Part shown: piece by piece, positions 53,183 through 61,745 of the stretch
How the letters are laid out: every line of letters begins with the position of its first letter
Numbering within the stretch: the stretch's first letter is position 1
NCBI GenBank assembly: GCA_002320815.1
Contig: DCLA01000118.1
Coordinates: 1-62,728, forward strand
Reading direction: 5' to 3'
Source of the DNA: Myxococcales bacterium UBA1660
GTDB taxonomy: Bacteria; Myxococcota_A; Polyangia; Polyangiales; Houyiibacteriaceae
DNA length: 62,728 nucleotides
The notes under the pieces: generated by a model
The model's input: only the letters and a program-made list of their open reading frames with translations
What the model was told of the DNA's origin: nothing
Database searches by the model: none
Translations under genes and position numbers: made by a program

Positions 53183-54646
53183 GTGCCGAGAGCCGACCGA
53201 ACGGCCGGAGAAGTGCTCCACGCGGCCACCCTCCGCGGAGAGCTCGACGGCGTCCTCGAACCGGCCGCCGAGCTCCCGCCGGCGTGGGCGGAGCTGATCG
53301 CGTGCGAGCACGCCCTGGCCACCGGAGCACCGGAACCGAGCGCCGCCGTCCACGAGCCCGACGCTCCCGGCGCCTGGCTCTTGGCCCTCTTCCGGATCCG
53401 CACCCGGGTCACCGGCCTGCGCACCGGTCCCCTCCCCGCGGCGCCCCCGCACCCCATCGCCGGGCCCCTCGCGCACGCGTGGTCGGCGCTGGCGGAGGGC
53501 GTCCCCTTCACCGGCGATCTCACCGCCGCGGCCACTCTGGCCCGGCGCGACGAGTGGCCGGCGCTGGCGGTGGAGTGCGCCGCACTGGCCGCGCTGCTCG
53601 CGGCCCGGGACGGGGATCCGCGGGCGGCCCTCGTCCATGCTCGGCGGGCGTCCCGGATGGCCCGGACCGAGTCCCTCCCGCAGTCCGAGTACCTCGCGGG
53701 CCTGGTGCTCGCGCGCCTACGACGGCTGACCGCCCATCCCCACCTCGCGGGTCGCATCTTGGCCAGCCTCCGGGCGCTGGCGCCGCCCCACTGGGGCCCG
53801 TGGATGGAGTGGGAGCTCGTCCTCGCCGGCGGGACCGGACCCACCACGCCCGGCGCGACGGCCCTGGTCCACGCCCGCGAGGCCGCCAGCTCGGCCGACT
53901 CCGCCGGGATGCACGCCGCCCTCGCCGCCGCGGCCCAGGCGACCCAGGGCTTCCAGCTCCTCGTCGCCGACGCCCGCGCCGTCGAGGCCATGCTGACCCC
54001 CGACGCCGAGACCACTCCCGAAGACGAGCGCCCTTTCGCCGCCTTCGCCGGGGACGCCTACGTGCTCTGCAGCCCCGACGGCCCCGGGCGCCGCATCCGG
54101 GCGGTCGCCCTCCCCTTCGTGGACGCCGCCCGCGTCGATGGGGGCGAAGGGCGCGGCAAGCGCATCGCGACCCTCGCCGCCGTCCTGGGCCTCGCGGGCG
54201 GCGCGCTGGCCGAGGACGAGTGCTTCGAGCGCGTCTACGGGTTCGCTTACGTCCCCGAGATGCACCGCGGCAGCTTCGACGTGCTCCTCCACCGGGCCCG
54301 GGCGGCCCTCGAGGGTCACGCCCGGGTCGAGCGCGAGGGCGACCGCGTCACCATGACGATCGCGCGGCCCTTCGTGGTCCCCGATCCGCGCATGGTCGAG
54401 CCCGCCGAGGCCCGGATCCTGCGGGCCATCGCCAGCGGCAACGAGACCGCCCGGGACATCGCCGCGGCCACCGACCTCTCCCTCCGCCAGACCCAGATGC
54501 TGCTCAAGAGCCTCGCCGACGAAGGCGAGTGTGCCGCCGAAAAGCGAGGTCGCGCCATGCTCTACCGGGTCGAGGACACCACCTTCAGCGAGCCCACCCG
54601 CGCTATCCGGGGGGATCGAAACACACCCGTCGCGGACGATCGATGA
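53183..54646 (+). CDS. Large helical protein with C-terminal winged-helix domain
   Basis: This 487-residue cytoplasmic protein has an Ala- and Leu-rich helical N-terminal part (about 1-275) that looks like TPR-type repeats, a middle region (about 280-400), and a C-terminal winged helix (about 415-475) of ArsR/MarR style: 'EARILRAIASGNETARDIAAATDLSLRQTQMLLKSLADEG' (in parts). It could be a transcription factor sensing a protein partner. It shares a 61-base divergent promoter region with the kinase/PEGA pair, so a regulatory link is plausible but unproven. The GTG start fits the TAnnnT-N6 spacing. Confidence 0.75.
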   Translation: MPRADRTAGEVLHAATLRGELDGVLEPAAELPPAWAELIACEHALATGAPEPSAAVHEPDAPGAWLLALFRIRTRVTGLRTGPLPAAPPHPIAGPLAHAWSALAEGVPFTGDLTAAATLARRDEWPALAVECAALAALLAARDGDPRAALVHARRASRMARTESLPQSEYLAGLVLARLRRLTAHPHLAGRILASLRALAPPHWGPWMEWELVLAGGTGPTTPGATALVHAREAASSADSAGMHAALAAAAQATQGFQLLVADARAVEAMLTPDAETTPEDERPFAAFAGDAYVLCSPDGPGRRIRAVALPFVDAARVDGGEGRGKRIATLAAVLGLAGGALAEDECFERVYGFAYVPEMHRGSFDVLLHRARAALEGHARVEREGDRVTMTIARPFVVPDPRMVEPAEARILRAIASGNETARDIAAATDLSLRQTQMLLKSLADEGECAAEKRGRAMLYRVEDTTFSEPTRAIRGDRNTPVADDR

Positions 54647-56342
54647 TCCCCCGGTCGGCCGGGTCGGAGCCGTCGGTGCCCAGCCCCAAGCCGAGGCGCC
54701 CCGCGGCCCAGGAGCCGGCGACGCCGGCGCCCCCGTTCGAGCCCCAGCAGTAGAGCTGGTCGTCGCTGCGCACCGCGCAGGTGTAGGGACCGCCCAGCGA
54801 GACCCGGAGCCAACGGTCGTCGGCGTCGACCTGGACCCGCGCGGGTCGCAGGACGTCCTGCCGGCCGCCCACGCCGAGCTCGCCGTTGCCGTTCGCCCCC
54901 CAGCACCACAGTCCCCCGTCCCGGGCGATGCCGCAGAACTGGGCGTCGCTGGCGGCCAGGCTGGCGAAGCGGACCTCCGTGTCCACGGGCATGGCGTAGG
55001 TGACTCGCTCCGGCCCGACGACGCCGAGGATCCCCCCGACGTTGCCGCCCCAACACCAAACGCGGTCCTCGCCGTCGAGGGCGCAGGCCCGGCCGGACCC
55101 GGTGGCCACCTGCCGGAACCCTTCGAAGCACTCGCCGTCCTCGGCGCGGACGCACTCGAGGGCCGGCGAGCGGATGGTGGAATCGATCGCCGATAGCCCC
55201 CAACACCAGGTGGGCCCCTCGACATCGATGGCGCAGACCGTGCTGCCCCCCACGCTCATCGACTCGTAGGTTCCGGGAACCTCCACCCACTCGTCCGCAT
55301 CGGCGACGGTGTCCGGTTGGGCGAGCTGATTGGAGTCGTTCGAGCCGGCGCACTGGAGGCGGCCGCTCTCGCGGAGCGCGCACTGGAAGAAGAAGCCCGC
55401 CTGGATGTCGGCGATGCTGTCGTCGGTGGGCTCGACCTCTTCGATCAGCGGCTGCACACCCTCCAGCGGCCCCATCGCGAAGCCGCCCGCGGAGGCCCAC
55501 CCCCAGCAGGTCCGACCGTAGACCGCGCCGGACGCCACCCAGAGCGCGCAGGAGAACTCGCGCGCGAGCGCCATGTCGATGGCGCTGCGGTTCAGCCGGG
55601 CGTCCTCGACCTGCCGGGGGCGATCGGTCGAGGACTGGAAAGTCGTCTGGTCGGTGCGCGCGTTGCCCCAGCACCAGAGCGCGGAGCCCGTCCGGGCGCA
55701 GGCGTGGTCCCGGCCGGTCCACACCTGCCGGGCGATCTCCCGCGGCTCGCAGACCCCTTCCTGGCAGACGTCGCCCGCGCATCCACACTCGGTCCCGTCG
55801 GCCAGGGGCTCGCAGCGGTTCGCCGAGCAACGCTCGCACTCCGAGCAGCGCGCCAGGTGCCGCACTTCGTCGTCGACCTCGCCGCCGTCGGCGAAGCAGG
55901 CGCCCACGCAGCGGCCGCCTTGGCAGGTCCGGCCGGCGCCGCAGTCGCCCGCTGCGAGGCAAGCCTCGTCCGCCGTGAAGTGGGCGTGTACGACCCGAGT
56001 CTCGCCCGCCTCGTAGCCACCCGCCACGCGCAGGTGCGCCGCGGTGCTCTCCCCCTCCAACAACTCCGCGTGGATCTCCCAGGTGCGGCTCGCGTCTCCG
56101 CCGCGCGGCACGAGGAAGAGGTTGGCGATCAGCTCACGGTCCCGGCTCACCGGATCCTCGCGCATGACGACCTGGGCGCCGGCCGCCTCGATGGTCACCC
56201 GCAGGCGGTCGGCGTCCGGCGCCAGCGCCAGCGGGGCGTGGACGAAGACCCAGGTCTGGGTGGGCTCGTCGCGACAACCACTGCCCCAGATCAGGACGAG
56301 ACCGAGCCACGCGAAGACCGAGCGCACCCCGGGATCATGCAC
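54603..56342 (-). CDS. Lipoprotein with RCC1-type repeats
   Basis: This 579-residue secreted protein has a lipobox near its N-terminus (LIWGSGC, Cys23), a beta domain (about 28-130), a Cys-rich segment (about 132-205, 'CSECERCSANRCEP') and a C-terminal propeller of RCC1-like repeats (about 210-570), each with a variant of 'ACARTGSALWCWGNA'. Such proteins are abundant on myxobacterial cell surfaces; the ligands are unknown. The last codons overlap the end of the convergent winged-helix gene by 44 bases. The GTG at 56342 is the longest start; a GTG five codons later would give a cleaner signal peptide. Confidence 0.87.
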   Translation of the reverse strand: MHDPGVRSVFAWLGLVLIWGSGCRDEPTQTWVFVHAPLALAPDADRLRVTIEAAGAQVVMREDPVSRDRELIANLFLVPRGGDASRTWEIHAELLEGESTAAHLRVAGGYEAGETRVVHAHFTADEACLAAGDCGAGRTCQGGRCVGACFADGGEVDDEVRHLARCSECERCSANRCEPLADGTECGCAGDVCQEGVCEPREIARQVWTGRDHACARTGSALWCWGNARTDQTTFQSSTDRPRQVEDARLNRSAIDMALAREFSCALWVASGAVYGRTCWGWASAGGFAMGPLEGVQPLIEEVEPTDDSIADIQAGFFFQCALRESGRLQCAGSNDSNQLAQPDTVADADEWVEVPGTYESMSVGGSTVCAIDVEGPTWCWGLSAIDSTIRSPALECVRAEDGECFEGFRQVATGSGRACALDGEDRVWCWGGNVGGILGVVGPERVTYAMPVDTEVRFASLAASDAQFCGIARDGGLWCWGANGNGELGVGGRQDVLRPARVQVDADDRWLRVSLGGPYTCAVRSDDQLYCWGSNGGAGVAGSWAAGRLGLGLGTDGSDPADRGIIDRPRRVCFDPPG

Positions 56343-56410
56343 CGAGCGCCGGGACTGCCGCCACTCGCCGATTTGCCGCCCTGGGAGACCGCGAGTAGAC
56401 CTGCCGGGTC

Positions 56411-56974
56411 ATGCGGAAGAACCTGACCCTGCTCGCCCTTCTCGCTGCCTGCAGCAGCACCCCCAGCCACGAGGAGCACGCGGAGACCGAAGCCGCCGAG
56501 CACGCGGAAGGCCACGGCGATCACGAGGCTACCGAGGCCCCGCACGCCGAGGGCGAGGACCACGAGGCCCACGCCGCCGCCGCGGCCGAGACCGAGCCCG
56601 CGACCCCGGAGGGGCCGTCGAGCTACGGCGAGGAGCTCTCCGATCGCGACCTGGTGGCCCTCTCCACCATCGCCGAGAACCCGGACCAGTACGCGGGCCA
56701 GACCGTGAAGACCGAAGGCGAGATCGCCGCGGTCTGCCAGCAGATGGGCTGCTGGATGGAGATGCGGGCCGAGGGCGTGGAGCCCATCCGGGTCCCCATG
56801 GCCGGCCACTCGTTCTTCTTGCCCAAGGACGTCAGCGGTCGCCACGCGACCATCGAAGGCGAGGTCGCCGTGCGCGAGCTCTCCGCCGACGAGCGCGAAC
56901 ACCTGGAGAGCGAGGGCGCCCTGGCGACCGCGCAGGCGCTACAGATCAGCGCCACCGGTGTCGTGATCCGCTGA
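56411..56974 (+). CDS. DUF4920-like lipoprotein with His/Glu-rich linker
   Basis: This 187-residue lipoprotein has a short signal (LLALLAAC, Cys14), a long His/Glu/Ala linker (about 18-65, HEEHAETEAAEHAEGHGDHE, in parts) that could bind metal ions, and a C-terminal domain (about 70-187) resembling DUF4920: 'GQTVKTEGEIAAVCQQMGCWMEM' and 'HSFFLPKDVSGRHATIEGEV'. The paired Cys in 'VCQQMGCW' are conserved in this family. The family function is unknown, and periplasmic or outer-membrane location follows from the signal. Confidence 0.85.
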   Translation: MRKNLTLLALLAACSSTPSHEEHAETEAAEHAEGHGDHEATEAPHAEGEDHEAHAAAAAETEPATPEGPSSYGEELSDRDLVALSTIAENPDQYAGQTVKTEGEIAAVCQQMGCWMEMRAEGVEPIRVPMAGHSFFLPKDVSGRHATIEGEVAVRELSADEREHLESEGALATAQALQISATGVVIR

Positions 56975-57020
56975 TCGGGAGTCTTGCCAAGGACGGCGCT
57001 CTCCGGCTACTCAGAGGGCC

Positions 57021-57980
57021 TTGATCGTCCATCCGAGAACGACCTGGCTGCGCACGCTCCTCATGTTCCGAGGCAGCGCGCTCGTCCGTATCTGGCCGCG
57101 CCTCTTCGCGGTGACCCTGGTGGCCTCACTGGTCACCTACCTGCACGAGACCTACGGGCTCCTGCACACCGACCTCACGATCACGCCCTTCTCGCTGATC
57201 GGGTTGGCGCTGGGTATCTTCCTCGGCTTCCGGAACAACACCAGCTACGACCGCTTCTGGGAGGGTCGTAAGCTCTGGGGCCGGGTGGTGAACGCGAGCC
57301 GCACCCTGACCCGCCAGGTCCTGACCCTGGTCGGTCCGCCCTTCGAGCACCAGCGCCCGGTGGGCGAAGGCGAGTCCGACGAGATCGCCGCGTTCCACCG
57401 CGAGAGCGTCTACCGGCTGATCGCCTACGTGCACTCCCTGCGCCTCCACCTGCGCGGACAGGATCGACTGCGCGAGCTCGACCCCTTCCTGGACGACGAC
57501 GAGATCGCCCAGCTGGTGCCCGAGCACAACCGGCCCATCGCGCTGCTCCACCGGATGGGCGAGCGCTTCCGCGAAGCCTGGGAGAAGGGCTGGGTCCACC
57601 CGATCCACGTCGAGGTCCTCGAGCTCTCCCTGACCGAGCTCGCCGGAGTCCAGGGTGGTTGCGAGCGGATCAAGGCCACGCCGATCCCCTTCAGCTACAA
57701 CATCCTGCTGCACCGGATCGTCTTCGTGTACTGCTTCACCCTGCCCTTCGGCCTGGTGAACACGGTCCACGAGTGGGTCCCCGTGGTCGTCGCGCTGGTG
57801 TCCTACGCCTTCTTCGGCCTCGACGCGGTCGGCGACGAGATCGAGGACCCCTTCGGCGAGGACGCCAACGACCTACCCCTCGGCGCGATCACCCGGATGA
57901 TCGAGATCAACCTCCGGCAGCGCCTCGGTGAGGAAGACCTCCCGGAGTTCGCCCAGCCGGTGAAGCACCTGCTGACCTGA
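57021..57980 (+). CDS. Bestrophin-family (UPF0187) membrane protein
   Basis: This 319-residue protein belongs to the bacterial bestrophins, pentameric ion channels. The N-terminus 'MIVHPRTTWLRTLLMFRGSALVRIWPRL' (in parts), 'LGIFLGFRNNTSYDRFWEGRKLWG' and 'CERIKATPIPFSYNILLHRIVFVYC' (in parts) with the late acidic 'DEIEDPFGEDANDLPL' are all diagnostic. Bacterial members are reported to be cation-selective, but selectivity cannot be read here. The start is TTG at 57021, which matches the family N-terminus; a GAGGG sequence lies just before it. Confidence 0.92.
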   Translation: MIVHPRTTWLRTLLMFRGSALVRIWPRLFAVTLVASLVTYLHETYGLLHTDLTITPFSLIGLALGIFLGFRNNTSYDRFWEGRKLWGRVVNASRTLTRQVLTLVGPPFEHQRPVGEGESDEIAAFHRESVYRLIAYVHSLRLHLRGQDRLRELDPFLDDDEIAQLVPEHNRPIALLHRMGERFREAWEKGWVHPIHVEVLELSLTELAGVQGGCERIKATPIPFSYNILLHRIVFVYCFTLPFGLVNTVHEWVPVVVALVSYAFFGLDAVGDEIEDPFGEDANDLPLGAITRMIEINLRQRLGEEDLPEFAQPVKHLLT

Positions 57981-57995
57981 CGGGACGCGCCGAGC

Positions 57996-58685
57996 TCACT
58001 CCGGCGCGGGCTCGGGTTCGGGCTCCAGATCGAGCGGGCCCCGATGAGGCTCGGGCTCCGGCTCCGGAGCCGGTCCCGTCGGGCCGGCGGCGGTGTAGCC
58101 ACAGAGCTGAGCGAGGCGGTTCCGCCGAGTGGTCCACTCCGCGCGGTCCCCGTCGGTCCACTCGGTCGTGTCCGGATGCGCGAAGAGGAACTCGTCGGCC
58201 TCGTCGACCGCGGTCTCGATCGAGTTCATCCGAACGTGCGCGTCGGAGCGCACCGCGTCCTCGTCGGATTGCGCCGGGCTGGGCGCGCCGGTGGTCCCCA
58301 CGGTCGGCGTGGGCCGGATGCACGGACCGGCGCGGTTGGGATCTCGGTCCTGGGGACAGGGCGCCTGCCCACCGACGCCGTCGGTGGGCACGTCGCTGTC
58401 GTCCCGCACGTCGGTCGCCTCGCCCACCGCATAGACCGCAGCGGCCACCGCGGTCTGCTCCCGGCGACGGTTCTCGGCGTCGCCGACGTCGCCTTCCATG
58501 GCTTGGCGCTGGTCGTCGCACTCGGCGAGGACCACGCGGTAGTCCTGGCGGACGGGGTCGTTGGCGACCCCGGGGGCGTCCCCGGGCGGCGGCTCGAGGT
58601 CCGGAGGCGTCACCGGGTGCAAGCCCTCCCGGGGCCCACAGGCCATCAGGAGGAGCGCGAGAACCACCGAGAAGCGAGTGACCAT
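57996..58685 (-). CDS. Acidic proline-rich lipoprotein
   Basis: This 229-residue protein has a lipoprotein signal (LALLLMAC, Cys16), then a long acidic and low-complexity body with no recognised domain. Several cysteines (VLAECDD, APCPQDRD, GPCIRP, AQLCGY) could form disulfides. The C-terminal 40 residues are a run of P-E repeats (PEPEPEPH, EPEPEPAPE). Function is unknown. The ATG at 58685 begins the signal peptide. Confidence 0.78.
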   Translation of the reverse strand: MVTRFSVVLALLLMACGPREGLHPVTPPDLEPPPGDAPGVANDPVRQDYRVVLAECDDQRQAMEGDVGDAENRRREQTAVAAAVYAVGEATDVRDDSDVPTDGVGGQAPCPQDRDPNRAGPCIRPTPTVGTTGAPSPAQSDEDAVRSDAHVRMNSIETAVDEADEFLFAHPDTTEWTDGDRAEWTTRRNRLAQLCGYTAAGPTGPAPEPEPEPHRGPLDLEPEPEPAPE

Positions 58686-58741
58686 CGATGGGTAACTAAG
58701 GCTGGCGCGCCGGGGCGGCCAGCCCCGGCGACGCCTCGGGG

Positions 58742-60574
58742 TCACTTCCGCTTCTCGAGGAGGCCGAGGATCATGTCCACGGCGTCGTCGAGGCGCACCT
58801 GGTCCAGGGCCACGGTGAGATCGACCTTCTCCGGCGCCTCGAACCCGTCGAAGCGGGCGTCCGGACGCCGCTCGCGACAGAGGGCCTCGTCGGTGTTCAC
58901 GTAGACCATGGTCACCCGCTCGGCGCCGATGCGCTCCCGCAGGTAGGCGCGGTCGGCCTTGGAGTGACTGGGGAAGGCGCAGATGCAGACCAGGTCCGCG
59001 TCGGTGCAGGCCTTGGCGGCGCTGACCATCGAGCGCAGGTCCTCGCCGGTGGGATCCACCACCGTCGCGGTCCGGCCGAGGTCGAAGAGCCGCCGCTCCA
59101 GCGCGTAGGCCAGGGGCCATCGCCCGCTGCCGGGCAGACCCACGAGCCACACGGTCGAGCCCTTCTGGCCCATCCGCTCGTCGCGCTCCTTGGCGGACAC
59201 CTGGGTTCGCGGCCGGAGCCCGGAGCCGGCGCGCAGCTCGGCGAGCTGCTCGTCGAGGGATCGCTCCTCCTGCGACTCCGCCTCGCCGATCATGCCCGCG
59301 CCGACGGTGGCGTTGGTGAGCGAGTCGATGAGGATGAAGGCGCCGGTGGACCGGTTGGTCGTGTAGGGGTCGTAGTAGAGCGCGCGGTGCGTGCTCAGAT
59401 CGAGGATCCCGATGTCGTTGAGCTCCAGGTTGGCCGCGTCGACCTCCTCGAGGGTGTCGAGGTCGATCTTCGCCTTCACCGCGTCGATCTGGACGCGGAT
59501 CTCCTGGGTGGTGTGCTTCAGGATGTAGGTCTTGTCGGGGTCGAGGGCCCGCTCCGACATCCACACCACGTGCGCGGAGAACTTCCGCCCCACGTGGGGC
59601 CGCGCCGAGGGGTGGACCAGCATGTCGCCGCGGCTGACGTCGATCTCGTCCTCGAGCCGGATGACGACGCTCTGGGGCGAGCTCGCCTCGTCGAGGGCGC
59701 CTTCGTAGGTGTCGATGGAGCGGACCTTGGAGGTCTTGCCCGACGGCAGCGCGAGGATCTCGTCGCCCTGCTTCACCTGGCCGCCGACGATCTGGCCGGC
59801 GAAGCCGCGGTAGTTCAGGTTGGGCCGGATCACGTACTGGACCGGGAGGCGGAGCTCGTCTCCCTCCTCGTGATCGACCGGGACCGTTTCCAGGTACTCC
59901 AGGACGCTGGGCCCTTCGTACCAACCGGTCTTCTCGCTCTTCTCGACGATGTTCACGCCCTTGAGGGCGCTGACCGGGAAGAATCCGATGCTCTGGAAGG
60001 AGAGCCCGCTGGAGAACTCCTCGAAGGTCTTGCGGATCGAGTCGAAGACGCCCTTGTCGTAGCCGACCAGGTCCATCTTGTTCACGCAGACCGCCAGGTG
60101 GGGGATCCCCAAGAGGTTGGCGATCATCGCGTGCCGCCGCGACTGCTGGAGCACTCCGAGCCGGGCGTCGATCAGGATCAGCGCCACGTCCGCGGTCGAA
60201 GCGCCGGTCACCATGTTCCGCGTGTACTGGGTGTGCCCCGGCGTGTCCGCGATGATGAACTTGCGCTTCGCCGTGGCGAAGTAGCGGTAGGCGACGTCGA
60301 TGGTGATGCCCTGCTCGCGCTCGGCGGCGAGGCCATCGGTGAAGAGGCTGAAGTCGATCTCCTCACCCTCGATGTTGGTCGCCCGCTTCACGGCCTCGAG
60401 CTGGTCCTCGTAGACCATCCCGGTGTCGTGGAGCAGCCGCCCGATCAGGGTCGACTTGCCGTCGTCCACGCTGCCGACCGCCACGAAGCGGAGCAGTTCC
60501 TTGTTCCGATAGCGCTCGAGGTAGGCGGAGATGTCCGTCCGCAGGAGCTCGTTCTCGTCCACGTTGCTCGACAT
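58742..60574 (-). CDS. cysN: Sulfate adenylyltransferase large subunit CysN fused to a degenerate APS-kinase-like domain
   Basis: This 610-residue protein is the GTPase subunit of ATP sulfurylase, which couples GTP hydrolysis to activation of sulfate to APS. Residues 1-440 are CysN, with P-loop GSVDDGKS (34-41), DTPGH (110-114) and NKMD (165-168), followed by the two beta-barrel domains. Residues from about 473 resemble APS kinase (CysC) but are decayed: the P-loop reads GLPGSGRW instead of GLSGSGKS, and the DGDN-R and the DR-x-ENIRR segments are missing. The APS-kinase activity should therefore be lost and PAPS would have to come from elsewhere. cysD ends one base before the start. Confidence 0.93.
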   Translation of the reverse strand: MSSNVDENELLRTDISAYLERYRNKELLRFVAVGSVDDGKSTLIGRLLHDTGMVYEDQLEAVKRATNIEGEEIDFSLFTDGLAAEREQGITIDVAYRYFATAKRKFIIADTPGHTQYTRNMVTGASTADVALILIDARLGVLQQSRRHAMIANLLGIPHLAVCVNKMDLVGYDKGVFDSIRKTFEEFSSGLSFQSIGFFPVSALKGVNIVEKSEKTGWYEGPSVLEYLETVPVDHEEGDELRLPVQYVIRPNLNYRGFAGQIVGGQVKQGDEILALPSGKTSKVRSIDTYEGALDEASSPQSVVIRLEDEIDVSRGDMLVHPSARPHVGRKFSAHVVWMSERALDPDKTYILKHTTQEIRVQIDAVKAKIDLDTLEEVDAANLELNDIGILDLSTHRALYYDPYTTNRSTGAFILIDSLTNATVGAGMIGEAESQEERSLDEQLAELRAGSGLRPRTQVSAKERDERMGQKGSTVWLVGLPGSGRWPLAYALERRLFDLGRTATVVDPTGEDLRSMVSAAKACTDADLVCICAFPSHSKADRAYLRERIGAERVTMVYVNTDEALCRERRPDARFDGFEAPEKVDLTVALDQVRLDDAVDMILGLLEKRK

Positions 60575-60575
60575 C

Positions 60576-61526
60576 CTAGAAGTATCCCTCGCGCTTCTTC
60601 TTCTCCATGGAGGCGCTCTCGTCGAAGTCGATGAGCCGCCCCTGCCGCTCGGAGAACTTGGTCATCAGCATCTCCTGGATGACCTCTTCCACCGTCTCGG
60701 CCTCGGACTCGACGGCGCCCGTCAGCGGGTAGCAGCCAAGGGTCCGGAAACGGACCTTCTTCATCTCCGGCTTCTCGCCGGGCTTCAGCGGCAGACGGTC
60801 GTCGTCCACCATGATCAGCGTGCCTTCGCGCTCGACCACCGGCCGCTCGGCGGCGAGGTAGAGGGGCACGATGGGGATCTGCTCCACCAGGATGTAGAGC
60901 CACACGTCGAGCTCGGTCCAGTTGGAGATCGGGAACGCGCGGACGCTCTCACCCTTGCGGATGCGGCCGTTGTAGAGGTTCCACAGCTCGGGCCGCTGGT
61001 TCTTCGGGTCCCACTGGTGGTGCTCGTCGCGGAAGGAGTAGATGCGCTCCTTGGCGCGGCTGCGCTCCTCGTCGCGGCGGGCGCCGCCGAACGCGCAGTC
61101 GAACTGGTACTTGGACAGCGCCTGCTTCAGGGCGACCGTCTTCATGATGTCCGTGTACCGCGCGCTCCCGAAGTCGAACGGGTTCACGTCCTGCTCTTTG
61201 CCCTCGAGGTTGATGTGCTCGATGAGCTTGAAGCCCACGTCCTTCGCGGTCTGGTCGCGGAAGGAGATCATCTCGCGGAACTTGAACGTCGTGTTGACGT
61301 GCATCAGCGGGAAGGGGATCGGACCCGGCGCGAAGGCCTTCTCCGCGAGCCGCAGCATCACGGAGGAGTCCTTGCCGATGCTGTAGAGCATCACCGGTCG
61401 ATCGAACTCCGCGGCCGCCTCGCGGATGATGTGGATGCTCTCCGCCTCGAGCAGTCGCAGGTGGCTCAGGCGGGCCCCCACGGTGGCTTTGGCGTGGTCG
61501 GATAGGGTCATGGGTGCCGGTTCCAT
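60576..61526 (-). CDS. cysD: Sulfate adenylyltransferase small subunit CysD
   Basis: This 316-residue enzyme is the catalytic subunit that adenylates sulfate with ATP. The PP-loop signature 'YSIGKDSSVML' lies near residues 48-58; 'GGARRDEERSRAKER' and 'AFPISNWTELDVWLYI' are typical of CysD. The end 'REGYF' is the usual C-terminus. The ATG at 61526 is used; ATG at 61511 is possible. It forms an operon with cysN, one base apart. The 219-base upstream region is shared with the divergent murein endopeptidase gene and contains a 14-bp palindrome. Confidence 0.95.
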   Translation of the reverse strand: MEPAPMTLSDHAKATVGARLSHLRLLEAESIHIIREAAAEFDRPVMLYSIGKDSSVMLRLAEKAFAPGPIPFPLMHVNTTFKFREMISFRDQTAKDVGFKLIEHINLEGKEQDVNPFDFGSARYTDIMKTVALKQALSKYQFDCAFGGARRDEERSRAKERIYSFRDEHHQWDPKNQRPELWNLYNGRIRKGESVRAFPISNWTELDVWLYILVEQIPIVPLYLAAERPVVEREGTLIMVDDDRLPLKPGEKPEMKKVRFRTLGCYPLTGAVESEAETVEEVIQEMLMTKFSERQGRLIDFDESASMEKKKREGYF

Positions 61527-61600
61527 AGCCCCGGAAGGTGTCCGTTGCAACGGGGATGCCGAGACGATCCCTGAAGGCCAAGAAGGCCGAATTCCTCGAT

Positions 61601-61614
61601 AAAACCAGGGTTTT
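61601..61614. promoter_or_regulatory. 14-bp palindrome upstream of cysD
   Basis: AAAACC-AG-GGTTTT is a near-symmetric AT-rich palindrome in the divergent region between cysD (start 61526) and the MepA-like gene (start 61746). Its place 75 bases upstream of cysD would suit a repressor or activator site. A GGCC-AAGAA-GGCC inverted repeat lies next to it at 61577-61589. Confidence 0.4.
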
Positions 61615-61745
61615 CTTAAGATTCTGTGTAGCAGAAAGTCCCACGCCCATGGTTGACGTGGCGAAGATGCGACACAAATTGAGGACAACCACGACGTCGC
61701 GGCCCCGGATGTCCCGGACCCGCCGCCCGAGCGTCTGGAGCGAGA

